Below are positions 40,401-55,400 of a DNA stretch of 64,000 bases, one piece after another; positions within the stretch are counted from its first letter, which is position 1; each line of letters starts with the position of its first letter. The position numbers were made by a program, and so were the translations under genes. The notes beneath the pieces are model-generated. The model did not search any database. It saw only the letters and a list, made by a program, of their open reading frames with translations, and was not told the DNA's origin. Origin of the DNA: Sclerurus mexicanus (taxonomy: Eukaryota > Chordata > Aves > Passeriformes > Furnariidae); contig VWZF01007018.1 in NCBI GenBank assembly GCA_013396755.1, positions 1,008,784-1,072,783 of the forward strand. The letters are read 5' to 3'.

Positions 40401-43400
40401 CTTACAAAGCCAAGCAGCACTAATTCTTTAGGCTTTCTCCAGGGTCTCTTTCCATTGTTTGATGTGAGTATGGAGAGATAGAAATGTAGTCTTACTCCCA
40501 CTTTTGGCCTCTTTGTGTGACCAGCACAGCATGACCAAGGCATAGCTCTGATAAGAGCAGGGCGGGAGTCTCTTTCTAGCACTTCAGCTGCCACTAGTGT
40601 TTTTGTTTCCCACTGTAGATCAAATTTCTGATGCTGTACTTTTGTAGTAAGTACATTAAAGTATTTGGCTTTAACAGCTGTGAAAGATGGGAGCACAAAT
40701 GGGTGCAATACTGTTAAATTATTTGTGATTTATGTTCTGCAGATCTGCTTCTGATTCTCATCAGAAATAGGGCAGGAAACAGTTGCCATTCCTGAGCAGT
40801 GTTTGATTTTCAGAGCTGGTAAAATAGCAGAAGAAATAAGTGTGTGCTGCAGCACGCAATCTTTTAATTGTGATTTTACTGATATATATCACTGCTTTAC
40901 CGTATTCATGTCCATATAGTTTGCTGCTTGATTACTGCTTGAACAAAAGAATTGCTTCATTCAACTGCCCACTGCAGTATTCAGTTGTACCTTTGTGTTC
41001 ATGGACTGGACTTTATGTGGTCCCATAAGTATGCACAGTTGTATTACAAGATGGATGCATATGTACCAGTCTTACATCTCCTGATACACTTCTGTGATAG
41101 AGAGATTTGACATGTTACAGTGGTAGAAGCCCAGCTGAAGAGAGCTAACACATCCTTACCTGCAGCACCACTTGTCTGGCTGTGTTTGTGGTGTGCCATT
41201 ACCCTAGAGCTACACTGTGGATTGTCACAGCGCTGCCCTAGACTGAGGAGCTTCAATCCCCTCAGAGCTTTCAAGAAGATAAGGTGGGAAGGTTTCACAG
41301 CCCCTTTCTGGTAAGGTCCACAGATGAAGGGACAGTGTAATCATTTTATTTCCATTTTTCAAAGAATGCAAAAGATCAGAATAGTCTCCAGGGAGCTGTT
41401 TTTAAAGTTTCTGGGTTTGAAGTTTGTAGGTTTGAGGGATCGGACACTTAGATGGTCTAAGATCCTGACAGTTCATTGCAGCTGACCCATACTCCTTTAA
41501 CTGCTAGTAAGTAAACTACTGTAGCCTGCTGCCCAGCTGTATGCAGTACTAGTGCAGACTCCTGAGTTTTCTCTTCTAATTGGTAGGATAGCATTATTCC
41601 TTAAATATTAGGGGCATTTGATTAACACAGTGACAGTACTATCGGTAAATCCTACTGCCAGCTAGGTTAACTAGATTTTTCCTGGCCCTTATTTTTAACC
41701 CAATCACATGTTGTTTCACTTTTCATTTTTCTTCAGAAACGGATTGAGGAGACAAGTGCGCAACAGAATGGTATCTTGAAGGTTCTGAGCTCTGCCCGAT
41801 CTTCCCTGACGCAAGCTAACAGCGTACTTGGATTATTGCAAAAGAGCAAAGAGGTATAGTTAACCTTTTTAAGAAAGGGTTAAAGACACCATTATCTTGC
41901 TGTCACTATAATGGGTAGCATAGCTAGGAGACAGGACTTGTCTGAGCCTCAGAACAAAGAAAGAATCTCACGACCCACCCTGGATTCAAAAGCATCCTGC
42001 CTGCACAGGTTTCTGTAAGGGAAGCTTGTTGAGGGTTGTGATGTGTCTAAGGAAGACACCGAGCTGCAGGTGTCAGAATATGGGAGAACATCTGTGAGAA
42101 ATACCATAAGCAGTTGGGTTATTCTTGTATTTCTTTCTGGACAAATGCTTTTAGCCATTGTTGGAGACAGAATACTGGGCTAGAAGGGTCTTTGCTGACT
42201 CAGTTTTTAGGTAGTGGGTCTGGAAGCATGATGTAATGACTAGCAGTTGTTTCCAATAACCTGCAGTGTAAGTTGGAACATAATGTTTTTTCCCTTGGTG
42301 TCCTCAGATGTCAAGTATTTGTAGTACAAAAGTAGACAAGAGCAAAATCAAACCTGTATGAATACAAATATAATTTTATCTTTATAAATCTATAGGAATA
42401 TGAAAGCCTGGCTGCTCAGCTGGATGGAGCAAGGAAGGATATGAATGAAAAACTGACAAATCTTTCATCAGCAAGCAAAGAACCATTGGTAGTGAGGGCT
42501 GAGGAACATGCCAAATCTTTGCAAGACTTGGCAAAACAACTGGAAGAGTACGTTGCCATTCTTATAAATGAGTAATTTTGGTATCGAGCATCCATGGTTG
42601 TAGTGGCCTGTCTGTTACTTCGCTTGCTTTAATAACCATTTGCAAAGTTAGAGAGAAATTGGTCTTTTTCTGCTTCTTCATGATGTACAGAAGTTTTCTT
42701 TTTTTCTCACAAAGCAGATCTTCCTATATTTTTCCTGATTTTTCACCCCCTAGAAGAGCAAACTCCCATAATACTGTTTTATACTACTGCACTAACACTT
42801 CATTAACATCTTGCAAACAAGAGGAAGTCCTCATGTACAGAGTGGGAAGATGTTTAACATGTCTTTTTTGTAGAGTTATTTTGGTACTCATACTCAGAGA
42901 CGCTTTCATGGTATCAGTGAATTGAGGTAAATAATTGTAAGAAACACTGTCTCGGCAGTACTCAGACACACGTGCTTAGCAGGAAAAGACTTCCTACAGG
43001 AAAAAGACTTCCTTCAAGGAGTTTTCTAGAAAGGCAAAAATATGATAAACTTGATAACAATCAAGTGTTTCCCTCTCCATTTTTTGTACCTTATGTTGGA
43101 ATTACGAGAGAGTTTTTGGAGGCCTTCTGTGGTACATCAGAACAAAATGAAAAAAAAAGTGAAACCCTGATTTATATTTTCCTGTGCAAATTATTTGCAT
43201 TTTGTCATTACACCAACTGGAAAGTCTCAAAAGTTAAATTCCAAAATACCTAACTCAGCTGGAAAGTTCTTGGTTAACCTCCCCACATTTTAATTAAATG
43301 GTTTTTTGTGTGTTTTGAGTGGTATTTTTTTCAATTGAGAAGACTCTCTTCTCACAAGTACAAGGCAGCTGATACTGGACAATTGTATAGTTCATGGGGA

Positions 43401-46400
43401 GTGGGTAGAAGAGATTTTTGTCTGTTGTTTCTGATTCCAGAGTTGCTGTGCTAGTGCTTGGGTAAAACACAAATGGTCTTGTAGTTGCTCCATCTTTGTG
43501 CTTCGTTAGGATGCTGGAGCAGCCAGAGATGATCTGGAATCTACAGTTTTATGAATTCCTCTTAACCAAAGTGTATTTGGAGGGCTGTGATCAAGGTGCC
43601 TTATTGATCATGTGCTTTGGTGAATTCTCTCAATCATTTAAAGGCTGCTTTGCAGGTCCACAGTTGTGCTTTTCCACACGCCTGAACTTACCCTGTCTTC
43701 TGAAGAATCTTCGCATATTGGTCTGCTTCCATGTTTCATATTTTTGCAGAATGAAGTTACAGATCTAACTGAAAAACATTTTCTGTATTTGCATTACTTA
43801 GAAGATACTGAGTTCAGATTTGTTCAGAATACTTCTCAAAGTCCACAGTATTTGCAGAAGGCTGCATTTTTCACCCTGTTTCCTCAGAATAAAGAACAGT
43901 GCCAGGAAGGACGACTTGGTAGGCTGTGCTGTGGAAGCTTCTACTGCCTATGACAATATTATTAATGCCATCAAGGCAGCAGAGGAGGCAGCCAACAAAG
44001 CTGGGAAAGCAGCTGATTCAGCTTTATTGGTAAGTATCTATAAGTGGCCACATGATGGTAAACTTGTTACAACTAGATTTTTATTTTTCTTAACTTTGAA
44101 GAGGCTCCAAAATCAAAGACCTGTGGATCTTGGCATGCTTTAATTTGTCTGTGACCATTACATGAGTTGCTATTCTGAATGTTCATGAATTAGGCCTTGG
44201 CTCACCAATAAAGAGGCCAGTTACTGCCTTCTGATGAATACTGACTGTTGCTTTCAGTGCAAAATAAAGAGATCTTATAAGGCAAGCCTGGTATTCACTG
44301 AAGGTGATTTCAGGTATTCTCTTACTTTTCACTGCTAACACCTACAAGCTCTTCAGCAGAGGCGTAACATCTAACAGCTGTATGCTAGTAATTTCTTCCT
44401 AATGCCCCAAAATCTATCTGAAGTTTGCTAAAGACCAAGGCTGTATTATGCTTAAATTAATCCTAATAATTATTGCTAAAGGTGGCATTCTTCACATGAG
44501 ATCTCTGCCCTTGTACACTTGGGTTTCTTAATTGGATTTGGCTACCTCTTCTACTCTTTAAATTTTAATATAATTATCAAACAACCTTACAGTACCGTGC
44601 TTCTATTATCAGACTGTGAAGAGAGAAGACCTATCAGGAAAAGCTGCAAGGTTAAAAACTGAGAGCAGTGCGCTCTTGAATCAAGCACAGGAGACTAAAA
44701 GGACATTGAAAGGTACTAAGAAAGAAAGTGTTAGTAATAATGTTGGCACAGCATGAGAAACTTTCATTGAACCGTAAATTTTCACAGTTCAGCAAAGCTT
44801 CACAGCACTTGTTTAACCAAAAGAAGGTAGTTCTACTGCAGTGGGACATCTTATCATGGTTCTTTTCAATGGCAAAAAGGCGAAAAATTAGATAGCATTG
44901 CTTCTGCTATGCTATACGCCTTTGCAGTACTCCTGCCTAGCAAATCCTGTGCCCTGTTCTTGCTTTGCAGTGCGCTCAATGCTCAGTGGCAACATGAACT
45001 ATGTAAAGAGTGCAGGCTGGTGCTGCAGCACCACTTGTCCAACAGAAAGGTGTTATTTTTGTTTAAAATTCACACAGGCCATTCACTGTTTTGCAGCTAT
45101 TGGTCCAAACCTTGAAGACATAAAGCAAAGACTTGATGTTGCTGATGGAAAGAAGAACACCCTGCAAATTGATCTTGTCACTGTTCAGAATAATCTCAAC
45201 AGGATAAACAGAGGTCAGTTACTTAGTGATCACTTCTGCTCTGCCTCTTTCATCTATTACTATAAGTACCTGCACATTCATTTCTGTTCGTTTCAGATGA
45301 CATCGACAGCATCATCACCAGTGCAAAGAACATGGTAAAAAGTGCCGAGGATGTCACAACTAATGTATTGGATGAACTGCTCCCAATTCAAGCAGATGTG
45401 GAAAAAATTAAGAGTACCTATGGAAGGACACAGAGTGCTGGTTTCAGTAAAGCACTGATGGAGGCAAACAATTCAGGTATTGCAGGTGCTATGTGGGATC
45501 TGCCAAATCACTGTTAGGTGAACATGGTCAGTTTTGCAAAGGAAGCTTTAGACATTTAAAAGTTAGGCACATAGCCTAAGGCAGTATTCTGAGCATCCTT
45601 TATTGCCAGTAGAAAGGGATAGAGCAGAAAATGACACAGGCCATACTGTGGTATGTGTTAAAAGCTGATGCTGTGACTGGTCTGTGACTAGCAGGGTATC
45701 CCAGGGTTCAGTACTAGGTATGATCCTGTTTAATATCTTCATTAATGAGGCAGAGTGTACCCTCAGCAAGTTTGCTCATAACTCAAAACTGGAAGCTGTC
45801 ACACTGCAGGGTCATGCTGCCATCCAGACAAACCTCAACAGACTGAGAGGAACCTCATGAAGTTCCACAATGAGAAGTCCTGCACCTGAGGAGAAACCCC
45901 ACCCCACCCTGCACCAGTGTATGTTAAGTGGGTGGCCAGACTGGAAAGAAGCTTTGTAGAAAAGCTTGGGGATCCTGGTAGACACCAAGTTGAAGATAAG
46001 CCAGCGGTGTGCTCTTGGGATAAAAGGTTTAAACACAGGAGGTTCTCTCTGAACATCACAACATGTTTCTTTTACCATGAGGGTGACTGAGCACTGGCAG
46101 AGGTTGCCCAGAGAGGTTGTGTAGTCTCCATCCTTGGGAATATTCAAAAGCTGTCTAGACACTATTCTGGGCAACTGGCTCTAGGTGGCCCTGCTTGAAC
46201 AGAGGGATTGGACAAGATGACCTCCAGAGAACCCTTCCAACCTCAGCCACTCTGTGATTTTGTGATTTTCTACTATACTGGCTAGAGAGGGGATCTAGAC
46301 AATTAGCTTAGGCTAGATGTCTGTTAGCTGAAATTAAGTTAAATGGATTGCATAGAGCCTGTGCTGAATACAAAATAAGGGACAATTACAATCCCAAACA

Positions 46401-49400
46401 ACTTCATTTTACATCTTTTCATCAGATTTATCTGATAAAGTCAAGTGAGAGGAAAACATTTCAAATAAGATAAATACAAGCACTAGCCCTGGATGCTATT
46501 GCAGAGTTATAAGTCATGCCTGCAGTTACAAGACTGGCTTACAAGTAATATTTAGAAAAATGATAGGTCTCTATTTCATTTTATTTGCCTTCTGCATTAT
46601 AGGGTTGCAGTCTGCAGATACTTTCAGGGTGGATTTTTTTTTCTTTTTTTGCAATCACAGGAGGTGAAAAATCATTTCCTGTTAAAATGGAAGTTGAAAT
46701 TCTCTCAGTATTTTCTTTTCTCCTGAAATAAACCTGCCCAGATACTGTAAGGCTCACTACTATATTGTGCTGACTAACAACCTTGTAAGAGTATAAGACA
46801 TGCCCTATTCAGTCAGGCCAGCAGTCTGCCTGCCCTAGTATTCCCTCTCTGACAGTGGCATCAGGAGATGCTACTCAGAAAATGTGCATAAGCCTGACCC
46901 CTGACTGCTGTTCTTTACCCTCCTCCCCCCCTAGCATCCACAGTCTCTGGATAATAATGTTAGAGACCACATTGCTGTTCTGTTTAATATTTCTTCCTGG
47001 ACCTTTATCTAAGACATTTTTGGAAGTGCTGATTCTGACTGCTTCTGCAAATACCTTTGGCCACAAATTTCAGGAGAACAATAACCTCCGTACAAACTAC
47101 TAGTTTTAGAGAGAGCTTCTTAATATTGTAGAACTAGTGAAAACAGTTTTGCCATCACCCTACCCACTGCATTTCTTGTAATCGTGTAGTGATATTACAT
47201 TTTTGCATCTTGTTTTCCTCCTTCTTTTTAGCATCAATGATTTTTTTTTCATTGCAGTAAAAAATTTGACAAACCAACTTCCAGACCTTTTCAGCAAGAT
47301 CAAGAGTATCAACCAACAGCTGATGCCAATAAGCAACATCTCTGAGAACTTAAATCGCATAAGAGAGCTGATCCAGCAGGCAAGAGATGCTGCAAATAAG
47401 GTCTGTCATAAACATTGCATTCATTCTTGACCTCAGTGTTTTGGACACACAACAGTACTTTGTTCCTCTTCCTCTTTTTAAATCATTTTGTTAAAGTGTG
47501 TGTGAAAGATCAAATGTAAATTTAATTCAGCATCACCACCCAGCAATGAAAGTAACTGCGATGATGAGAAGTTTAATACTTTGTACATAAAAATGAATGG
47601 ATGCAGTAGCATACTGCTACATCTTTCTCCCATTAGATTTTTTTCCCAGCGTGTCTCTGCAATACTTATTTGTACAACAGCCTCTTGCCTTCCAAGGTAC
47701 ATTGTGGTGGCTTTGGCAGCAGTGATAGAATTGGCTCTGCAACTTAGAGGCAGGCTCTCCACCCAGGCATGGCCAATTGAGCACTGACACTGCCAAAAAA
47801 GTTATGCAGCCCTGTGCTTTCATTTCTCCAGCTGCTCTAAGATGTTAGAAGTTGTCTACTAGCACCTTCTTATTAGACTGCCCTTTCTGTATATAAGCAA
47901 ATGTTGTAGTTGCTGAAAGGATAGTGTGGTCTCAGGTCCCTAAGAAGCATCCCTGAGAGCATCACAAATAACCTACAGTTACAGTGAATAAAAGAAATCA
48001 GTGATTGTGGTGCAAACAGCTGTAATAGGACCTGTCTTTATACTATCAGAGGTGCATTATAATTCCCAACTGATAGTCAAGTCCAGCTAAATGAAGCATC
48101 AGGATTTGTATGTAGACACCTAAATAATTCATAGCCTTGCTCTTTAGAGCTGCAGCGCACATCCTTCTCTGTCCATGTATTGAAAATAACAGTTACTTGA
48201 CAGAGGCACAGTAAGGGTTAGATAATTGATGTCTGGAATAAAGAAGTGCTGTGTTAAATGATAAGTATTGATAATACAGATTACTGTATTATCCAGTGTT
48301 TTTCCTAATTACATTGTTTGGTAGGATCAGAGCCCAAATCTGTAGTAATTGATAGCTGAAACATGACTAGGATGTGTAATAAGTTACTTTGCAATTAAAC
48401 ACAACAGTGAAGCAAGTAGGATTAGGAGCAAGACATAATTATAATCTATTGAATTTTGTTTTTCTTAACAGGTTGCTGTTCCTATGAGGTTCAATGGCAG
48501 CTCTGGTGTAGAGGTTCGACCTCCGAGCCACCTTGAGGATCTAAAAGGCTATACTTCACTTACTTTATTTCTCCAAAGACCTAAAAAAAGATTAGACACC
48601 CCTGAAAGGGCATCAAATAAGTTTGTACTGTACCTGGGTAATAAAGATGTAGGTATATTTTGGTATTTAATCTGATTCTTAGAACAGACATCATGTTTAA
48701 AGTGATCTATTTTGACTGAAGTTTATAGCTCCTCTTGGCCTGTTTCTTTTATAATTGCTGTTATGTGGCAGTAGAAGTGTTTTGTTCATTCTTTCACTGG
48801 CAAAGTAACTTGTTGGGTGGCTGGCTGCTTTGCCCTTTGATGCCTTGCTGCTTTGCTGCTTTGGCAATTACTTCTCTGTCATGGATAGCATCACACAGTC
48901 TTGTCAGAACTGATGGGTTCTGCAGCAGTCAGCACAGACTCAGCCCAACATCTGCCTCAAAGCTTTGACTCCTTTCACAGTATAAGTCACTGTGAGTTTC
49001 TCTGTTCGTTAAAAAGAAGTGGTAATTTCAGTCTTAAAATTTAACCCTTTGGCTTTTAACTTTTTCGTCTTCTGAACATGCAGAATAATGCAGACCTGCT
49101 TGTGCATTCAGGCTTGCTCAATCACTGTCAAACATTTTAAAAGTTTCCTGCATGCAGTTCCTAACTGCATTTTTAAGTCTTAATATCTGACAGCAGCTGT
49201 ACCTGTAGGGAATCTCATGCATAAACAGAAAGCTGTTTAAAGGTAGTTGTTCTACACTGGATTTCATCTTTTTATCCCCTGAATAACTGGCCAGGATATC
49301 TTTTGACAGCATTTTAATTGTTACTTCTGAAATATGATATGTTGAAGAAATATAATATGAGGATTTTTTTAACTGCTCCCAGTCACCTCAGTAGGAACCA

Positions 49401-52400
49401 CTGTCCTTCACTGAGTGTTGTTCTGAACATCTTTTTTATTTCACAGATATTGAGTCTAACTTTTAGTAAAGGTGTCATGTTTTCATGGCTTTAGCTGGGA
49501 TATTTTACAAATGTGAAAATTATTTTAGCTACTATCATTACAAAAATAAAAAGCTGCACATGACTTTTCAATTAATTTATAACAATATTCATTGAATCAG
49601 TGCAGCATATAAGATTACAATTTTTTCTTCCCAGAACTGATAAACTTAATATTCATCATTACATGGGTGGATTTCTTATGACTCATGCACAGTATGGTGA
49701 TGTCTCTGAGGAAGTGCTGCTGTATTTTACCTTCATTAACATTAATAATTTATTAATTATTATTTTCTTTGCTATTTTTAGGCCTCCAAGGATTACATTG
49801 GTATGGCTGTGAAAGACAATCACCTTACTTGTGTCTATAACCTGGGAGGTAGTGATGGAGAAATAAAAGTGGAGTCATTGGTGACTCAAAGCACAACTGA
49901 GGAAGCTGTTATGGATCAAGTTAAGTTTGAAAGGTATAAGATCCGCAGTGCACAACAATCCTCTCAAAAACATGCTAAGAACATCTTTTATTACAGGGAT
50001 GTAATATTCTGCTTGTCTGTTTTGGTTTTAGGATTTACCAGTACGCAAAGCTGAGTTACATCAGAGCAGCGACATCGATTTCTCCAGAGCATGAAAGCCC
50101 CATGAGTGCAAGCAGCGGAGGCCGTGACACTCTCCTAAATCTTGATCCCAGCACTGTTGTTTTTTATGTTGGAGGATACCCACCAGATTTCAGGGTATAA
50201 AGAGTTTCATAGAGTTTTAAAGAGATTTTATGTTAATCATCCTGTTGTTCTTACAAGTAAAGATTGTAACCAGCATTCTTTCAAAGCATGTGTAAAAGTT
50301 TATCCGTGTCAGTAGGAGTAGATGAGAGATGCTACTTTCTGCAGAAGCTGCCTGGCTTGCAGCATGCTAAACTCTAAGAAAGGAGCATGATGATACTTCA
50401 TTTGCTGAGTAAAGCATGAAACGTGTCTAGCTCTGCTAAGTACTGTGCCAAGTCCATCCATATGACTCCACTTTAAATTGTGCTGTAATACTCCTGCAGT
50501 GATATCAGATGGTTTGGATATTATATACAAGTATATAATATTTTTTTCTATATTTAGAATATCATATTCTGTGTCTTAATAGCATTTCCATAAGTCTTAG
50601 CAGTTGGATGTCAACATAAAATTTTGTCAGCTCATGATGACGGACTGTTCTTGATGACACTATTTTGCAGCCTCCACGTAATCTTGACTATCCTCATTAT
50701 GAAGGCTGCATTGAATTAAACAGCCTAAATGAGCGTATTATCAGCCTTTACAACTTCAAGAGGACATTTAATCTCAATACCACTGAAGTGCAACCCTGCA
50801 GAAGGTATGATATAAACACAGAAGCGCTTCACAGTTCTGTGATTTTATCATGAATTCTTGTCTTTTCTCAACCAAAAGAATAACCACTGTAGCTAAACTG
50901 GTGATTTTTTTCTAACTCTTGGTCATTGTTACATTTCTTAGAGAAAATCCTTAGGGATGGCATGATTCACATCTATAGCAATCTCAGTCTGTTTAAGTGT
51001 TACAAAATCCGAACACAATTTGTGGACTAATGGGTTCAGCTCCGTTGTAAAGTAAACATTACATTAAGTTCAAAAAAGTCAGTTTCTAATGATTTCCTTT
51101 CAAAATACTGTATGTGAGTCTAATAGAAGCCAGTGGAAGATTTTCTCTCCACTTGGACTAGTTTGGAATTTGGCCCTATACCAAATGCTTTAACTTAAGC
51201 TTTTTTAAAATTATGATAGCAGTAAGTCCATGTGGTATAGTTTTTGCTCTATTATATTCACACTGTGACACTGAATTCCTACAGGTATAAAGAAGAGACT
51301 GACCAAAGCTATTTTGAGGGCACTGGTTATGCCCGGGTCACAGCAAAGGAAAGAAATGCCGACCGAGTACGGTACGAGCAGACAATTGAGACTACTGCAG
51401 ATGAAGGCATTGTGTTTTTTGCAGCACATGAGGTAAGGTGTAGAATGCTTCTGTCTGCTTTGTGGTTGAAGAAAATCTTTCGAAATCTTGAGTATTCAAG
51501 AACATGTTTGATAATAACTGTAAGGAAATTTCTTAAAAGTGTTATTTCTTTCTGTGTGGAAAACTAGCAGATTCTGCTGTATGTTTAACATCATATGATT
51601 TAGTTTTTGGTTGTGCAAGGAACAGGGAGTTGGACTTGATCATCCTTATGGGTCACTTCCAACCTGAGATATTCTATGATTCTACAATGGCTAGTGAATA
51701 CTCAATTTGTCAAGGCAGAATAAAAGAAATCATTTCAAATAGCTCCTCCATTAGGCCATGCAGAGAATTCGGAACTGGGGGCAGGAAAGGAGAAATGTAA
51801 TTGGAATCAAACCTATATTGAAGTACTGAAATCCTCCAGTTTTGGAAGTGCATTCTTCCCAAATTTATGTATGTGTAGAAACAGAGTAAGGAAGAATGTA
51901 GAAAGGGACGTGGTGACTTACACCTGTAAAGGTACTCAAGATGGGAAATGACAAGAAGTCCTTTAGAGATTTAGAGAATACCTGAGCTGATACCAGATCT
52001 GTTTACAATAGTTTAAAGTAATTATGGTTGATTAGTATACGTTTTAGTCTGTTTTGTGTTATCCTTTCCCCAAAAAGCTTTCTTGAAGAAGCTAGATAGC
52101 TTCATTAAAATTAATCACATGGCAGTGAAATAAATATATATGAAATTGTGACAGTTTAATTCTGTTGGTGGTCTTTTTGTTGCAGGATCAGTTCATCAGT
52201 GCACTCATTAAAAATGGTCGTACAGTTTTTAGATACAAAGTTGACTCTGAACCTCCAAAAGAAATAGAAACCAAAGCAACTGTAAATGATGGAACATATA
52301 AACAGGTATGTAATTTTAAAGAACCGAGTGATCATTATTTGTAAAAATACTGATTAACCAAAACTAAATATCCTGTTGTAATGTATACGTGTGGAGTTTT

Positions 52401-55400
52401 GGTTTTGTATGAGGAGATCTAATCATTGGGGATTAGTTTGGGCATGTGAAAATTAATCTTTCTCTTGTCATGCTTCACTGTGAATAAGTTCAGTTTTAAC
52501 AGTAAAACCACAAGAGAAAAAGGTTTTGTCAGAGCAATGCTTTGCATAAAGAGAGCTGTGTACATTGCATTAACATTAGTTTAATATGTAGTTCAGTGTT
52601 TTCACCACCTAAGGGTTTATTTCTTCAGGGTGGGCTGATCTTTATAGGGATTACTCTTTCGCAGTCTTCTTTTTGTTGCTTGTCTCCTTAGCTTCAGTCC
52701 AGCTGTTCTGTAGCACTACCATAGTGAACTCGTAAAGACATTGTTAAAAACCTTTGATTTCCATATTGATTAATTCTCCCTTTTCACCTTAATACACTTT
52801 CAATTAAATAGTGTAAATTGCAGGGTCTACTGGAAGGAATTTTTATGCCATACTGGGTCAAGTTACCTCCAGCCAACTGACTGACTTAGTCTTTGTATCA
52901 AGCAGCAGCTTCTGAATCTTCAGCTGCAAACAGAAGACAGTACCTGAATCTTAGGAGAAGTGTGTTTTTAGGGCAATCTTCCTGAGGAAAATAAAAGCTC
53001 TCCTTGTATTTGGATAGTAGAACATCTTCTTAGGCATTTTCTTTGACTAAATGCCCAAATTTTGCAAAGTATACCTTTGAACTGCTGCGGTTATCCTGTA
53101 TTTAATCACTAGTAAGCAAGAGGAGAGGAAGAAAACTCCTCTGTGGGAGTACTTTTAATCTGCTAAATTATTTTTGTTTCTGCCAAGTGAAGTAATTCTC
53201 ACTGTTCACATATTTCAGATTAATTTGGTGTTTGACCGAAAAAAGAATATTGTGTATGTCAGTCCTAGTATTAGAGCCAACATACATGTCTTCAATTTCA
53301 CTGAGTACTACCTAGGTGGAATTCCACCTTTTCTACGGGAACGGTGAGTAAAAAAATACTGTAACGCATAGGCTTTGTATGGAAACTCCATCTAAACTCT
53401 TTCCTTAAACAATTTCTTTCACATTCTGTATTGGGTATCTTATGTGACATAAAAAACCACAAGTGTATAATACACGATCATAATCTGTGCTTTTTGGCTA
53501 ATGGCAAGATCTTTGTTGGAGTTATCCTGAAGATTGAGTTTGATCAACATGTAGTATATGTAGACAAGAAACATTACTCTGTTCTGTTTTTCTATTTCTT
53601 ACATTGTCAGCATTTATAGGCTGCTATAATAGTGTGTACTTTGAAATACCAGGCTACTGAACTCTTTTTCCTTCCACTCCCTGAAACCAGCTTTAATATA
53701 TCCACACCTCCATTCCGGGGCTGCATGAAGAATGTGAAAAACCCGACCACTGCATCTGTTATTTTTGACGAGAGTTTCGGTGTCAGCAAGAAATGTTCAG
53801 ATGACTGGAAGGTAATTAAAAAAGTTCCTTAAAAACTTCTGCCGGAGTTGACAGTCTGGTTTGCCTGTAAATCCTAGACCATTATGTTTTAATTAGGTCA
53901 AAAATTATACTTGGTAAACATGTGACAGCAATAAAAGAACATGGGCTGGGTATGAAGATACAGAAGAAATGAGACACCATCCCTACTGTGATACTTGTTC
54001 CAGCACATAGTCCACCCTCTTATTTAATACTGTTTACAGTTAAGAATTCCTATTTACCATGTAAGCTTGTTGGCTTCCAGTTGCTCTTACTGATTAGGCT
54101 GGTATACTTAGTTACTTAATAGTATTCCAGATCCTTCCTCTCACCAAGGTGTTTATGCTTCTAATTAAATGACCTCTCAGCCTTTTTTCTTGAACGATCT
54201 TAACAGAATATTTCTACCAAAGTCTCTCGTTGTAAGGCTATTGCTCCACTCTTCTGATCCCTTTGTAACTATTTTCTGTGCACCCTTGAGTTTTGCCATG
54301 GTTTCTTTTTAAATGGGACAATGTGACATTTCAGTGCTGACTTAACCAATGCTGCATGGAGAGATGAAAGCTATCTTTCTGCTTCTCCTTACTGCTGCTT
54401 ACATGGTACATGATCTCATTTTCCCTTTTTACTATGGTATTGCACTGAAAGTTTGTGCTTGTTTGCTTTCCCTTTGTGGCATCTAAACCTTTCCAGAGCA
54501 ATTTCTTTGCAGGCTGTTTCCCCATGCAGAGTAGCTGACCTTCATTCTCTGTATCTGTACAACTTCTCAAGTATTAAAACTTGTTTTGTTCCAAAAGGCA
54601 CAGGTATATAACACAGTCTCAGTTATGTAGCTCATCTGCATAGCTCCTTAGTTATGAACCAATCCTCTAGCTACTCACTTTTGTGTCCCCAAATGTGAAA
54701 ACTTTGAAAATGAGAGGAGCTAGAGACGAACATAAGCCTCATCTCCCTTTAGAGTTTCTCAGATAATGGTTAATGCTGGTGAAACCAATTCAGTCAGTCT
54801 GTTTTGTACTGAAATAATGGTGCTTGTGGTTTGCCTTGTGCTTGGTTTTGACTGGAGTCAGTCACAATTATGTTGAATGGGGCAGCTGTTGTCTCATGTT
54901 GCCATTTCTTCTCATTAAAAGGAAGATCACTGAAAGCATTTTCTCTCTTTCAGATTGTCAGATCTGCGGCTTTCTCCAAGGAGGGAACGCTGAGCCTGAG
55001 TGCAGCAGGTTTCTCATATCCCAAGGATTTCCAAGTTGGCTTTGGCTTTCAGACCATGTCTTCGACTGGAACACTCTTAAATTACAATCTACGGGTAGGA
55101 AACTTGTTCAACTTAGCATATGTGATTGGTTTTATCTCTGAATCTCTTTGTCAGTTTGTGTTATAAATCTCATGTAGATTCCTGTATTTTAAGGCAAGAA
55201 ATAGCTATAATAATCATCTTTTGAGCATGGCATCTTGCGTGTCATAGGCCAGATAAATGCATCCTGGCCATTTCTTCACGTAGCCAGCAAGTAGTTTGAT
55301 GAGTAACTGAACTTTGAACTTGAGCCTTCTGCAGAGTAGCTCACGCACGTAACACCAACATCCCAGTAAGAAAACTGTTGCCTCATCCAATTGCCTGGAA

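Noticed and set aside
45812..46174. 120-codon open frame on the minus strand
   Set aside because: It is antisense to a CR1 fragment and has no independent support.
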